A DNA stretch of 64,000 nucleotides from a virus (IMGVR_UViG_3300027899_000001:124001-188000); one strand, 5' to 3'; shown: positions 41,661 to 50,973, counted from the first letter of the stretch. A program made the numbers and translations. Notes: generated by a model from the letters alone, not told the origin.

Positions 41661-42659
41661 TTAGATGCTGTTAAGTGCGTCGCTTAAATCTCCAAATCCC
41701 CCATCATCATTATTATTTAAATTTGGAAGATCGAGATTAGGAAGAGAATTAAGTCCACTTCCAAGGTTTAAATCATCAAGATTCAAATCTGATGCAGTTA
41801 TTCCTGTTCCTGTTGGTGGAGTTTGTTTTCCAGGAGTACCTGCTGGTGCAGATTGTGAAGGATTATTTCTTATATCTGCATAAGCTGCTGATGGAATTTG
41901 TCCAGTTACTGCAAGAATAACTTGATTAACATAATCATGCATTTCTTGATCCCACTCTTTAAATGCATATTTTGTAAGATCTGGACTTTGTTCCTTTAAG
42001 AAATTGAATACAACCTCTCTTGAAGTTTTATCATTAATTGGAAGTAATTTTCCAGTTTTCTCATCAGGAAGTAAAAGAGGAATTTTCTTATCAAGAAATC
42101 TTGATTGATCATAGTTATTAAATCCTGCAGCTTTTGTTATAACGAGTGCAAAAGCTTTTCCATCTAAAAGATCAAATGGTTCATGTGGTTCACCTATTAC
42201 AGGTTTCTTTTCAGCTTCAATTTTTTCAAAAATTTTCTTTCCAAATTTCCAAATCATAAGTTTTCCTTCAGCTTCTTTATTTTGATCGTCTTTAACGATC
42301 TGTACAACTGCTGTGTATAAATGCTTACGACTAAAAATTTCAGATTTCTTTTGTTCCTGAATTGATTCAGATTTACGAAGCTTGAAAAACATATCCTGAA
42401 GAACAGAAGGTTTTCCAACTGAAGATGGACAATCTACAAGTCTTCCTCTATTAGTTACTGGGTCTACCAACCAGCATACCCATTTGTCACTAATTGAGTG
42501 TTGTGGATCTTGCCACCATGTTACGAAACGAATAATTGATTTATAAATACCATTTTGGCCTTTTGCGGCATCGGGCTGATATTCGCCTGTGTTTTTTAGG
42601 TCTTTGCCCATCTCTACATTCGGATGAAAGAGAGAATTTAAGTCATACTTGTTTTCCAT
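41661..42659 (-). CDS. gp32-like single-stranded DNA-binding protein
   Basis: A 332-residue protein. The OB-fold core has NGIYKSIIRFVTWWQDPQHS, WVCWLVDPVTNRGRLVDCPSSVGK, and AVVQIVKDDQNKEAEGKLMIWKFGKKI, aromatic-rich as in gp32. The C-terminal third is Pro/Gly/Asn-rich, with an acidic end (NNNDDGGFGDLSDALNSI) that would recruit replication partners. It binds ssDNA during replication and recombination. The zinc site of T4 gp32 is not evident. The 163-bp gap to the right (42660-42822) holds the likely promoter region and no gene. Confidence 0.8.
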   Translation of the reverse strand: MENKYDLNSLFHPNVEMGKDLKNTGEYQPDAAKGQNGIYKSIIRFVTWWQDPQHSISDKWVCWLVDPVTNRGRLVDCPSSVGKPSVLQDMFFKLRKSESIQEQKKSEIFSRKHLYTAVVQIVKDDQNKEAEGKLMIWKFGKKIFEKIEAEKKPVIGEPHEPFDLLDGKAFALVITKAAGFNNYDQSRFLDKKIPLLLPDEKTGKLLPINDKTSREVVFNFLKEQSPDLTKYAFKEWDQEMHDYVNQVILAVTGQIPSAAYADIRNNPSQSAPAGTPGKQTPPTGTGITASDLNLDDLNLGSGLNSLPNLDLPNLNNNDDGGFGDLSDALNSI

Positions 42660-42822
42660 AGTTTTTAAGAATTTTAGTTAATTAGTAATTTTAGTAATGA
42701 GAATTTAAAGCGCTTTAGTACTCTTACTTGTATTATATATTAATGAAAATATATTAAGTTTTATTAGTTAATGTTAATAAATTGTTAATTTTTTGATGAT
42801 ACGGAGTATAATCGAGAGGATT
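42660..42822. other. intergenic region without a gene
   Basis: 163 bp between the ssDNA-binding protein start and the nucleotidyltransferase end. It is AT-rich with ATTAATG-like runs. I see no ORF, tRNA or clear terminator; it is likely the promoter region of the gp32-like gene. Confidence 0.5.
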
Positions 42823-43662
42823 TTATAGTTGTGCGATAATGCGTAACGCGTAATCCTTTTCTGAACCTTTTGGTGTATCTACTTCTCCTGATTTTACAGA
42901 CACCATAGATCTAAATACACCCTTAACTCTATTAAGAGAACGAGGATTTTGAAGGTTATTTTTAATATCAGAAACAAGAGATTCAAAGGATTTATTAAAA
43001 TAATAATCACTTAAAAGAGATTCTACTATACTCCATTTAGTTGTCTTCCAAATATCTACACTATCTAATGTCTTAAAATCTGGTGTTAAATCTACTCTAC
43101 GAAGAGTTAACGCTGAGGAACTTAGATTAAATTCATATTCTTGATTCTTCGCAGGTTTAGGGAGATTTGGAAATTTATTCAAAACTCTTGGATTTTCTAA
43201 TACTACAGTTTTTATTAAACCTAACATAAGTCCTTGTTTAATTGCCGGGAGATTTAAAAATTCTAATTTAAAATTAGTTTCATCTGAAGATAAAGAGATT
43301 ATATTATCAATCTGAACAAATCCGTTTCCATTTTCTATAGGATATAATATCGTAATAATTTCTCCAGAACTTAAGAATTTTTTTCCATTATATTTAACAC
43401 TCTTAAAAGGAACTATTAAATCATCAGGAAGAGATGATACAAATTCTCCAAAATCTTTTTTAACTCTAATCTTATCGTTAGATTTTAATTCAACTATTAA
43501 ATCTATATCTCCAAAATCAGTTTTATTGGAAGTGTTATATGACCCAGATATCACTGAAGTTTTATAATTTCTATATTCAGATAACACATTATCTTGATAA
43601 TGTTGAATTGTAGATTCTACATCTTCTCTTGAAATTCTATTTCCGCCGGCGCTCCCGCTCAT
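42823..43662 (-). CDS. nucleotidyltransferase-fold protein (Pol beta-like)
   Basis: A 279-residue protein. SVISGSYNTSNKTDFGDIDLIVEL gives the GS...DxD motif of Pol beta-type nucleotidyltransferases, with the third acidic residue probably in FVQIDNII. The rest is alpha/beta without a clear domain. It overlaps by 4 bp the multi-domain gene at 43659, whose C-terminal part has a similar GSAGKKDISGDIDLAL motif. The two may act together. The substrate is unknown; tRNA, nucleotide or protein modification are all possible. Confidence 0.6.
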   Translation of the reverse strand: MSGSAGGNRISREDVESTIQHYQDNVLSEYRNYKTSVISGSYNTSNKTDFGDIDLIVELKSNDKIRVKKDFGEFVSSLPDDLIVPFKSVKYNGKKFLSSGEIITILYPIENGNGFVQIDNIISLSSDETNFKLEFLNLPAIKQGLMLGLIKTVVLENPRVLNKFPNLPKPAKNQEYEFNLSSSALTLRRVDLTPDFKTLDSVDIWKTTKWSIVESLLSDYYFNKSFESLVSDIKNNLQNPRSLNRVKGVFRSMVSVKSGEVDTPKGSEKDYALRIIAQL

Positions 43663-45563
43663 TTTCTGAATTTATATAAGTTTGAATCTTCTGGTAAAAA
43701 TTTACCTTGTAATCCTAATCTATCTTGATTTTTAATCCAATACTCCTGTAACATAGTTGGAATATCTGTTCTTGTCGAATCTAATATCTTTAAGTAAATA
43801 TCGTAAATCTTATATAACTCAGATTGCGAAAGGTTTTTAACAAGAAACTCTCGAAGTTTATAAAAGTTATTAAGTGTTTCTCGAGTTAAAGTATCTCTAA
43901 AATTATATAACTTATTTAATAATTCTATTACTTCAGTAGGATTAGTCGCATCATATTCTGTAGTTTCTGAATTATATACTCCAGAACCATGACGGAAAGT
44001 TCTTTTCTTATTTGCGAATAGCGCTACTATTAACTGAGTTCTATGTAATCCTTTCACATTACCCTCATAAGATTCTGAGTGATAACTAAAAGTTAACCAA
44101 TCCATGTTTCCAATATTCACATCTATCTGAACATCTTTACCAACTTTCTGTCCTTGTTCATTATATTGTGGAAAACAACAGAATATAGTTCCAGCGCCAG
44201 AGTTCTTAGGATCAGCGAGTAACCCTTTAGCGATTAGTTTATCTACAATTATTTTCACCATTGAACCTAACTTAAGTTGTTTTTCAGACGCTGAGCGAGC
44301 GCGTTTCTTCTTAAGTTCGTATACTTCTGTGAATTCTTCAGGACTTATTCCCCAATCATCTAATTTAACTTCGTTATTCTCAAATATAGTATCTTCACTA
44401 AGCGCTAAATCTATATCTCCTGAAATATCTTTCTTTCCCGCAGATCCGAGTAATTTAAATTCGAAATCAACGTTTGGAAAAATAAAATTAAGTTTCTTTG
44501 TGAATCTATCCATAGTTGGTGGAATATCTTCTCGTTTAATAGGTCCTGTACCATCAAAAATATTACCCCCTTCAAATAATCGAGGAGTAAAAGATTCTTT
44601 AATATTTTGTGTATTTTCTTTAATTGCGCGAGAAATTTTATTATATACGCATTTTTCATTTTCACAATAATACGCCCAATAACTACTATCTTCACGAATT
44701 TCATATTTAAATCTTCTAAATGATGAATCATCATATTCTCCTACTATATTTTCTATGTTATATTTTACTCCCTTTACTTTATAATAAGCGCTCTTTTTAT
44801 GTATAGAAAATTCTTCCTTTTTTGGAATATAAATTTTACCTCCAAATTTTTGTTTAAGTTTATATAGAGCTGCGTGTAGAGGATTTCCTATACCTAAATC
44901 ATGAATAGGATCTGATTCTTGTGTAAATTTCTCGTTTACTGATTCTGTAATAACGTTTTTAGTCATATCCCAAATAGTTTCTACTATCGATTCTCTTATT
45001 CCGGGATAATTGGTTTTAAAGTTTCCATAATCATCGTTTAAAATATCTTGACGTAATATAGTTCCAGATATTATTTCTCCTTCATTTTCATCTGTACGAC
45101 CTTCATATCTAATTGGAGATATATCTATCGGAAGTTCTATAACTTTAACATCTGGGTGTTTTAGATGATAATATTTTCCGGTTTCAAGATGATCTTTAAC
45201 GAATTTAGTAACTCTGCCATAATCAGTATCTTTTTCTGAACCACCCATCGCATAAACTCCCGGTTGCGCTGCTTCTATAAACTTATACGCTGCCAACACA
45301 GGAACTTTAACTTCTTCTACACTAACATTATGTAAATCTTCTAAAAGTAATAAAGCGATCTGTACAGCCTCTACTGGAGTTATTCCATTACGAACGCCTG
45401 AACCTATAAAAATTCTAACTTCTTTAACTTTCGGATTTTCTACATAGCGCCTAATCATATTTACATGACCTATGTGCATAGGTTTAAAACTTCCAGGTAA
45501 TAACACGGTTATTCCTTCGTTTATATTTTCGTTTAACCAACTTATATATGATGAAAATTTCAT
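43659..45563 (-). CDS. NMNAT-like domain plus signature module plus nucleotidyltransferase domain
   Basis: A 634-residue protein with three parts. Residues about 17-205 are a cytidylyltransferase/NMNAT-like domain (LPGSFKPMHIGHVNMI, then SGTILRQDI). Then SVNEKFTQESDPIHDLGIG at about 210 opens a short module of about 110 residues. The last part has a Pol beta-type motif (LLGSAGKKDISGDIDLAL) and QIDVNIGNMDWL. The N-terminus has ISWLNENINEG with I-N-E|G. Prohead-protease cleavage would separate enzymes from tag. Packaging of nucleotide-modifying enzymes is inferred. Confidence 0.7.
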   Translation of the reverse strand: MKFSSYISWLNENINEGITVLLPGSFKPMHIGHVNMIRRYVENPKVKEVRIFIGSGVRNGITPVEAVQIALLLLEDLHNVSVEEVKVPVLAAYKFIEAAQPGVYAMGGSEKDTDYGRVTKFVKDHLETGKYYHLKHPDVKVIELPIDISPIRYEGRTDENEGEIISGTILRQDILNDDYGNFKTNYPGIRESIVETIWDMTKNVITESVNEKFTQESDPIHDLGIGNPLHAALYKLKQKFGGKIYIPKKEEFSIHKKSAYYKVKGVKYNIENIVGEYDDSSFRRFKYEIREDSSYWAYYCENEKCVYNKISRAIKENTQNIKESFTPRLFEGGNIFDGTGPIKREDIPPTMDRFTKKLNFIFPNVDFEFKLLGSAGKKDISGDIDLALSEDTIFENNEVKLDDWGISPEEFTEVYELKKKRARSASEKQLKLGSMVKIIVDKLIAKGLLADPKNSGAGTIFCCFPQYNEQGQKVGKDVQIDVNIGNMDWLTFSYHSESYEGNVKGLHRTQLIVALFANKKRTFRHGSGVYNSETTEYDATNPTEVIELLNKLYNFRDTLTRETLNNFYKLREFLVKNLSQSELYKIYDIYLKILDSTRTDIPTMLQEYWIKNQDRLGLQGKFLPEDSNLYKFRK

Positions 45564-46207
45564 TTAGTTATATAATATTTTTCGTATTTTTTTATAGTAT
45601 GTTTAATTCCAATAGTATCTATCAAGATTACTTCTGTTCCCATTCCGTAACTAGCTGAATCTGCTATTTTAAATGTTAGAGATTTTTTACTTCCTTCAAA
45701 AACTCCAGTTATTGTTTTTCCCGGCAAACCTTTTATAAAATATAACCACTCTTCATAACCATCATCTGCATTTATAATACTTCTAATAGTGTTTTCAGAA
45801 AGTTCATAAAAATTTACAACATCTACTCCTATTCCCATACTACTAACAGGATCAAATTCTTCTTCAAATTTTTCGTTAACTTTTTTATATAATTTATCTT
45901 TAACAAGTTGTTTAAATTCATCAACCCATAATGTATCAACTCGCATACCTCGTATTGTTACATATTTGCGTATAAATGCCATTATTTGCACATAATAATC
46001 ATGATTTATAACACATTCACCCGGATCTTTTAAAATATCTTCTATTTTTTCAAGATGTAATAATATTGCCGCATTTTTATATAACCATTTATGAAGATCT
46101 AGATAATTATTAAAATCTCTTTTCATATATAATCCTATGCCCATATCTCTTATAGGATCAGAATCTTCTACAAATTTCTCGTTAATATGTTCTCTAACTA
46201 CTTTCAT
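45560..46207 (-). CDS. two-module signature-motif protein
   Basis: A 215-residue protein. Module 1 (MKVVREHINEKFVEDSDPIRDMGIG) has the KRDFNNYLDLHKWLYKNAAILLHLEK...YVTIRGM pattern shared with 21622, 32844 and 50974. The second signature is divergent, KKVNEKFEEEFDPVSSMGIG at about residue 114. It is followed by a beta-type domain resembling 23781 (GKTITGVFEGSKKSLTFKI). It overlaps genes on both sides by 4 and 1 bp, so translation is coupled. Confidence 0.65.
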   Translation of the reverse strand: MKVVREHINEKFVEDSDPIRDMGIGLYMKRDFNNYLDLHKWLYKNAAILLHLEKIEDILKDPGECVINHDYYVQIMAFIRKYVTIRGMRVDTLWVDEFKQLVKDKLYKKVNEKFEEEFDPVSSMGIGVDVVNFYELSENTIRSIINADDGYEEWLYFIKGLPGKTITGVFEGSKKSLTFKIADSASYGMGTEVILIDTIGIKHTIKKYEKYYITK

Positions 46208-46644
46208 TAAAATTTTCTCTCATGTAATTTTGTATGATACGCCATTTGAATATCACCTAAATAATAAATATAATCACTGCGTGACGCTTCTGTTAGTGTA
46301 GCAATTTTTCCAAATTCTGTAATAAATCCTTTAAATAATTCTTTTTTATTATTATATAATTTTCTTATTTTTAATTGTTTTTTATTATTTACAGTAAATT
46401 GTTTTATTTCTTCTTTCATAAATCCTTCAAATTCACCTTCATCACCTATATAATACACATCTGATAAAGGAAGTTCAAAAAAATTATGTATTAATTTCTT
46501 TTCATGTGGACTTAAAACTAATGATCTGTTAACACCATGTTTTTCAATTTTTGGTGCGATACTGTATATTCCTATACCCATATCATGGATAGGATCAGAT
46601 TCTTCTTTAAATACTTCGTTAATATATTCTCTTACTAATTTCAT
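46207..46644 (-). CDS. signature-motif protein
   Basis: A 145-residue protein with MKLVREYINEVFKEESDPIHDMGIG, where Lys after the invariant Glu is replaced by Val. The body (LIHNFFELPLSDVYYIGDEGEFEGF...IRKLYNNKKELFKGFITEFGKIATL) is related to 23311. The function is unknown. It overlaps the upstream and downstream genes by 4 and 1 bp. Confidence 0.62.
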   Translation of the reverse strand: MKLVREYINEVFKEESDPIHDMGIGIYSIAPKIEKHGVNRSLVLSPHEKKLIHNFFELPLSDVYYIGDEGEFEGFMKEEIKQFTVNNKKQLKIRKLYNNKKELFKGFITEFGKIATLTEASRSDYIYYLGDIQMAYHTKLHERKF

Positions 46645-47474
46645 TTTTGTAGTGGAGCATTTAATTTCATTGATGTAATTACATCGCCTTTTACTTCACA
46701 ACGGCTTCTAATCTCTTCTTCTGTAAATTCTACATCGTTACCAACTATTACATAATTTCCACCAATATATTTTGGCATTCCTTCTAAAGATTTCAAACGA
46801 CATGTATAAACTGCAAAATTTCCACCAACGTGTCTAGGAAAACCTTTTAATGTTGTTATTTCTCCTAAAATTATTACGAATCCTAATTTTGTTTTATTAA
46901 ATTGAATATAATCTGGAAAATCTTGAAAATTTTTGCCTATAGTATAAATTTCATCATAAAGGTCAATAGTTCCGTCTTGTCTTATTTTATATCTTTTTAT
47001 CTCATGTTCTTTTAACCATTTCTTAATTTTAGGAATTACACCAATACCTAAGTCTTGTACAGGATCAGAATCTTCTATAAATTTTTCATTTACAGATTCT
47101 TTTAATTTGTCTATTTCTTCTGGTTTAGGAATCTCAAAATGTTCTAAAAACTTTTTTCCTGATAATGTTAAATATTCATCTCCGACAAACACAAAATCTG
47201 GGAACCTGAACCATTTTGGAAATTTCTCATATGTAACTAAATTTAATTTAATTTTTCCTTTAGGTGTAAAATTTATTTCTTTAATTACACAATAAGAATC
47301 AGGAGTAATATGAAAATTAGAAACAGGATATTGAGGAACTCTAGGTTTTATACTTTTTTTACATCTAATAATATCACCGCGCTTTAGTTTATGAAATATA
47401 CCAATTCCTAAATCATAAATAGGATCGCTATCTTCAACAAATACTTCATTAATATATTCTCGTACTATATTCAT
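46641..47474 (-). CDS. two-module signature-motif protein with leucine-rich-like second module
   Basis: A 277-residue protein. Module 1 (NIVREYINEVFVEDSDPIYDLGIG) is a small beta domain (KRGDIIRCKKSIKPRVPQYPVSNFHITPDSYCVIKEI) resembling an SH3-like fold. Module 2 begins ESVNEKFIEDSDPVQDLGIG at about residue 128. It has FPDYIQFNKTKLGFVIILGEITTLKGFPRHVGGNF...GNDVEFTEEEIRSRCEVKG, the leucine-rich-like pattern. It sits in an ATGA chain. Confidence 0.66.
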   Translation of the reverse strand: MNIVREYINEVFVEDSDPIYDLGIGIFHKLKRGDIIRCKKSIKPRVPQYPVSNFHITPDSYCVIKEINFTPKGKIKLNLVTYEKFPKWFRFPDFVFVGDEYLTLSGKKFLEHFEIPKPEEIDKLKESVNEKFIEDSDPVQDLGIGVIPKIKKWLKEHEIKRYKIRQDGTIDLYDEIYTIGKNFQDFPDYIQFNKTKLGFVIILGEITTLKGFPRHVGGNFAVYTCRLKSLEGMPKYIGGNYVIVGNDVEFTEEEIRSRCEVKGDVITSMKLNAPLQK

Positions 47475-47947
47475 GTAGTTCTTATCTTATCTTTTGCTAT
47501 TTTACAATATTTCTGTACGTATTCTCTTGTAAATCTTTTTTTATTACCACCACACATAAATTTTTTGCCAATAATTTCTGGACAATATTCTAATGAAGTT
47601 AATTTATTAAATCTGCAATCAAAATCGCCAGTTACTATTTTAGGACATCCCCTAAGAGTTGTCATATTACAATTACATATTATAAATTCTCCATCTATTT
47701 TATTAAAATTTATATACTCTGGAAAATTTCCGCAATTATCTGGAAGCGCAGTAAATCCTTGGCAATCTATAGTGCCATCGTTATTTATAGTGTAATTTCT
47801 AATTCCATCACACTGATTATTATTAGATATTCTATTTATCATTCCTATCCATTTTTCAATTTTGTGTATTATTCCTATACCCATATCTTGTATAGGATCT
47901 GATTCTTCTGAAAATTTTTCGTTGATATGTTCTCGGACTATGTTCAA
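47471..47947 (-). CDS. signature-motif protein with leucine-rich-like module, TTG start
   Basis: A 158-residue protein. The start codon is TTG (47947-47945), reading (M)NIVREHINEKFSEESDPIQDMGIG. The body repeats FPEYINFNKIDGEFIICNCNMTTLRGCPKIVTGDFDCRFNKLTSLEYCPEIIG in pieces. It ends FTREYVQKYCKIAKDK. It is closest to 28630. It is first in the 42.8-47.9 kb unit, with the AT-rich element 6 nt upstream at 47954 and a terminator beyond. Confidence 0.68.
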   Translation of the reverse strand: MNIVREHINEKFSEESDPIQDMGIGIIHKIEKWIGMINRISNNNQCDGIRNYTINNDGTIDCQGFTALPDNCGNFPEYINFNKIDGEFIICNCNMTTLRGCPKIVTGDFDCRFNKLTSLEYCPEIIGKKFMCGGNKKRFTREYVQKYCKIAKDKIRTT

Positions 47948-47953
47948 AGCGAT

Positions 47954-47970
47954 TTTATTTTATATATTTA
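47954..47970 (-). promoter_or_regulatory. AT-rich promoter-like element after terminator
   Basis: The 15-nt element on the minus strand, 6 nt before the TTG start at 47947 and next to the terminator at 47977-48002. Confidence 0.5.
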
Positions 47971-47976
47971 AGAAAA

Positions 47977-48002
47977 AAGGAGATAATTTATTTTATCTCC
48001 TT
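47977..48002 (-). terminator. rho-independent terminator
   Basis: An AAGGAGATA/TATCTCCTT stem followed on the minus strand by TTTTCTTAAATA. It ends the methyltransferase unit. Confidence 0.75.
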
Positions 48003-48011
48003 GTGTTATTA

Positions 48012-49214
48012 TTATATAATTTGAATTTCTGGAAACATTACTATAATCTTTCCTTTATATCCATCGTTTCTTAATGATTCTATAATATAATCTTTAAAAT
48101 TATGAGCCAATATCAAAATATAATCAGGAAATTTTGTTTTAAGAATATCTCTGCTAAAAACTTCTATTCCTGTTCCAGGCACGAATTTTCCTTGTTTTTC
48201 AAGAGTATCATCTATAATAAAATCAATTGTATTATAATCTAATTTACAGGTATTTAAAAATACACAGCCTTTAATTGCAGCACCAAATCCTGCAATTTTA
48301 ACGTTTTGTTCTTTTAATCCTTCAAAGAATGATCTAAAATATTCTATTTTTAAATCAATGCTCATGCCCCAATTGATACAATATTCTTTATCTATAAACT
48401 TTTCAAGATTTAAAAATGATTCGATTGTATTATCAACAAGATCTTTATTTTTTGAAATTATTAATCTTAATGTTCCTGTATGTATATCATGATAAGAAAC
48501 ATTTATAACATAAAGGCCTTCTTGTTCAACTAATTTTTTTACTGCAGTTAAACAATAATAATATACATGCTCATGATATGCTTGATCATAGAAATTGTTA
48601 ATAAAAGTAGACATAAGATAAGGAAATTCTAAGCACCATATTCCTTCTTCATCTAAATTATTATAAATTCCTTTTACAAAAGATCTTAAAGGGGGAGTAT
48701 GCTGAAATACATTTGTAGAAGTTATTAACTTTGCAGTTTTTGGCAAAATTGTAGCTTCATTAAAATATTTGTTGATATATGTTATATTATTTTTTTGATT
48801 TATATCTACAAAACTTTTACTGCATTCTACATTAACATATTCTAAATCGGAATATTTTTTTCTAAATTGCAAAAGTAAACTACCATCATTACCTCCTATA
48901 TCTGCTATTAACGATCCTCTTACAAGATTAACATAATCTGTAACAAAATCTGCCATTTTACTACAGTGTTCAAGATATGGTTTACTTATACTTGAGTGAT
49001 ATAGATAATTAAGATATATGTCATCAGAATTTACAGTTTCAGTAAGAGATACTAGTTTACTATCAGGAAAAAATTGAAGAACCATAGGATACTTTTTAAT
49101 CTTTAATGATTCTTCGCGAGTTGAACTTAAATTTCCTTCAATGGGAATCATTCCCAAATCAAGAAACGCAAATTTATCGGCACTACTAGTTATAGGACAT
49201 ACTTCTATTTTCAT
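48012..49214 (-). CDS. SAM-dependent C-methyltransferase (sugar-modifying type)
   Basis: A 400-residue protein with the three-part layout of nucleotide-sugar C-methyltransferases. The N-terminal region (VCPITSSADKFAFLDLGMIPIEGNL) corresponds to the Methyltransf_13 zinc-binding domain but has lost most cysteines. The central SAM-binding domain has LIADIGGNDGSLLLQF. The C-terminal Methyltransf_14-like domain has KIAGFGAAIKGCVFLN. It may modify a phage or host glycan or DNA hypermodification sugar. The catalytic base region (YHEHVYYYCL) is present. Target unknown. Confidence 0.75.
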   Translation of the reverse strand: MKIEVCPITSSADKFAFLDLGMIPIEGNLSSTREESLKIKKYPMVLQFFPDSKLVSLTETVNSDDIYLNYLYHSSISKPYLEHCSKMADFVTDYVNLVRGSLIADIGGNDGSLLLQFRKKYSDLEYVNVECSKSFVDINQKNNITYINKYFNEATILPKTAKLITSTNVFQHTPPLRSFVKGIYNNLDEEGIWCLEFPYLMSTFINNFYDQAYHEHVYYYCLTAVKKLVEQEGLYVINVSYHDIHTGTLRLIISKNKDLVDNTIESFLNLEKFIDKEYCINWGMSIDLKIEYFRSFFEGLKEQNVKIAGFGAAIKGCVFLNTCKLDYNTIDFIIDDTLEKQGKFVPGTGIEVFSRDILKTKFPDYILILAHNFKDYIIESLRNDGYKGKIIVMFPEIQII

Positions 49215-49239
49215 AATTAATGTATTTAAATATTCTATG

Positions 49240-49887
49240 TTAAATTTTTGATAAAGTTTTTAACATATCTATTAATTCTGGTTGTGAGTGACAATCTGTC
49301 TTAGCGTTTGGGGGTCTATATGATACATGTGTCCATACTCCAGGTTCTCCTTTTAATGCTCTTGGAGATACATCCCACATATCTTCATTATATGTTAATG
49401 GAATATTATATATCATGTGCCAATACAATATTAATTCTCCCGCTGTTTGAATTTGAGCATTTGTATATTTTTCATAATATTTATATCCTCTAAATCCATC
49501 AGGATAATATTGTGTAGTAACATATACTTCATTTCCATAAAAAGTTTTAAACTTTCCATTATTTCCAGGTGTAAGCCAACCCCAATTATCAATTTCTATT
49601 CCTATTGAATGCCTATCTAAATTATGATTTCCTGCTGCTAAATGATATGCCCAATATTTAGATGAAAAAAGTTGCCAAGGAACTCCAGCTCTATCTATAA
49701 TAATTGCAGTTGCAACTCGATCTTTCATTCCTTCCCACGTTGAAATATCTCCGTTAACGCCATCTCCAGAAACTGTATGATGTAATACAATTTGCTTTTT
49801 TTCAAAAGTTTCTTGAAAATAATGGCTTTCATCGAATTGTACAGTTTCTATTTTTCCAAGGTCAATTGGTTTTAAATTATTCCACAT
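49240..49887 (-). CDS. N-acetylmuramoyl-L-alanine amidase-type endolysin
   Basis: A 215-residue protein. IVLHHTVSGDG gives the first zinc His of the amidase_2/PGRP fold. RAGVPWQLFSSKYWAYHLAAGNHNLDRHSIGIEIDNWG is the typical core, here quoted in parts: YHLAAGN and IGIEIDNWG. H and C ligands near the end are HVSYRPPNAKTDCHSQPEL. It should cleave the bond between MurNAc and L-Ala, as in T7 lysozyme. It has no signal peptide, so a holin or spanin system would be needed. Confidence 0.85.
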   Translation of the reverse strand: MWNNLKPIDLGKIETVQFDESHYFQETFEKKQIVLHHTVSGDGVNGDISTWEGMKDRVATAIIIDRAGVPWQLFSSKYWAYHLAAGNHNLDRHSIGIEIDNWGWLTPGNNGKFKTFYGNEVYVTTQYYPDGFRGYKYYEKYTNAQIQTAGELILYWHMIYNIPLTYNEDMWDVSPRALKGEPGVWTHVSYRPPNAKTDCHSQPELIDMLKTLSKI

Positions 49888-49901
49888 TTTAATAAATTAT
49901 T

Positions 49902-50552
49902 TTATGATTTATATGCAACTTTAAGCGCTTTATACTTTAATTTTTGTTCTTCTTTAATTTTATATCTTTGCATTCCTATTTTAGTGCCTTCTTTTATTCT
50001 TTCTATTTGTTCTAGTGTGCGTTTTTTACCTCTGTGTGAATCGTTTAATTTTTTTTGATGTTCTTCACTTCGTTTTCTTCCTTTCATGTATTCACTATGT
50101 TTTTTATTTTGTTCTTCTGAATGAATTTTTCCTTTATGGGATTTTCTATTTTTTTCAACTGTTTCTAAAGAATGTTTTCTACCTAAATTAATTATACTTA
50201 TTTTTTTTCTTGTTTCTTCTGACACTGGAATTAATGATTTTAATTCTCTAGCATATGCATAATCTTTTGATGATATATTATGTTTTCCAGATTTATCCCA
50301 AGTCATTCTACAAAATGCATTTGCTATTTTTCTATTTCTTTTATAAATATATGTTAACAATTTATGACATAGATAATGTTCTCTAGCAGTTAATAAAACT
50401 AAATTTTCTTCGTCATTACTTCCACCTAAACATTTAGGTAATATATGATGTTTTTCGTAATAAACATAATTTGCATTATCTTTTTTTAATTTAATTCTAT
50501 TTTCAGATTTTGTTTTCTGAATTATAGAATCATAAACTTTTTGATGATTCAT
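49902..50552 (-). CDS. HNH homing endonuclease
   Basis: A 216-residue protein with YYEKHHILPKCLGGSND and LTAREHYLCHKLLTYIYKRN as the HNH core, closely matching 39847. A highly basic tail with three short repeats follows (GRKHSLETVEKNRKSHKGKIHS, GRKRSEEHQKK, GKKRTLEQIERIK). These are NUMOD-like DNA-contact segments. It lies between the amidase and a small gene at 50555. It looks intact. Confidence 0.85.
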   Translation of the reverse strand: MNHQKVYDSIIQKTKSENRIKLKKDNANYVYYEKHHILPKCLGGSNDEENLVLLTAREHYLCHKLLTYIYKRNRKIANAFCRMTWDKSGKHNISSKDYAYARELKSLIPVSEETRKKISIINLGRKHSLETVEKNRKSHKGKIHSEEQNKKHSEYMKGRKRSEEHQKKLNDSHRGKKRTLEQIERIKEGTKIGMQRYKIKEEQKLKYKALKVAYKS

Positions 50553-50554
50553 TT

Positions 50555-50881
50555 TTATTTATTATATAATATTTTAAGAGCCTTGTTAAATCTAGATGTA
50601 AACTCAAATCCTTCATCGCCTCTTACAATAAATCCCAATTTTAAATAAAGAGCTATCATAGTAGCAGAAGTTTCTTTAACTTCATCTATACAGTCTTTTA
50701 TTTCTATATCACTTAATATAGGAGTTCCTCCTGTATCTATCTTTTTATTTATTCTTCCTTTAATACTGATATATAACAATTCTCTTGTCATTAACGGCAG
50801 AGTTAAATAAGTATCAAAATCCCCATTTTTAATTCTTTGTCCAATTTTATTTAAGAACACATCATTATTTACATTTTTCAT
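50555..50881 (-). CDS. hypothetical protein, 108 aa
   Basis: A small helical protein (NNDVFLNKIGQRIKNGDFDTYLTLPLMTRELLYISIKG...). It contains no cysteine cluster or membrane helix. It is followed by an HNH gene 3 bp away, and its upstream region is shared with the divergent gene at 50974. No family was recognised. Confidence 0.55.
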   Translation of the reverse strand: MKNVNNDVFLNKIGQRIKNGDFDTYLTLPLMTRELLYISIKGRINKKIDTGGTPILSDIEIKDCIDEVKETSATMIALYLKLGFIVRGDEGFEFTSRFNKALKILYNK

Positions 50882-50973
50882 AAGTTTATTTTTATTGTAT
50901 TTATTTATATTTTGTATATATTATGACCGAATTAAATAATTTAACAATACATTAACAGAGATAAATAGAATAT

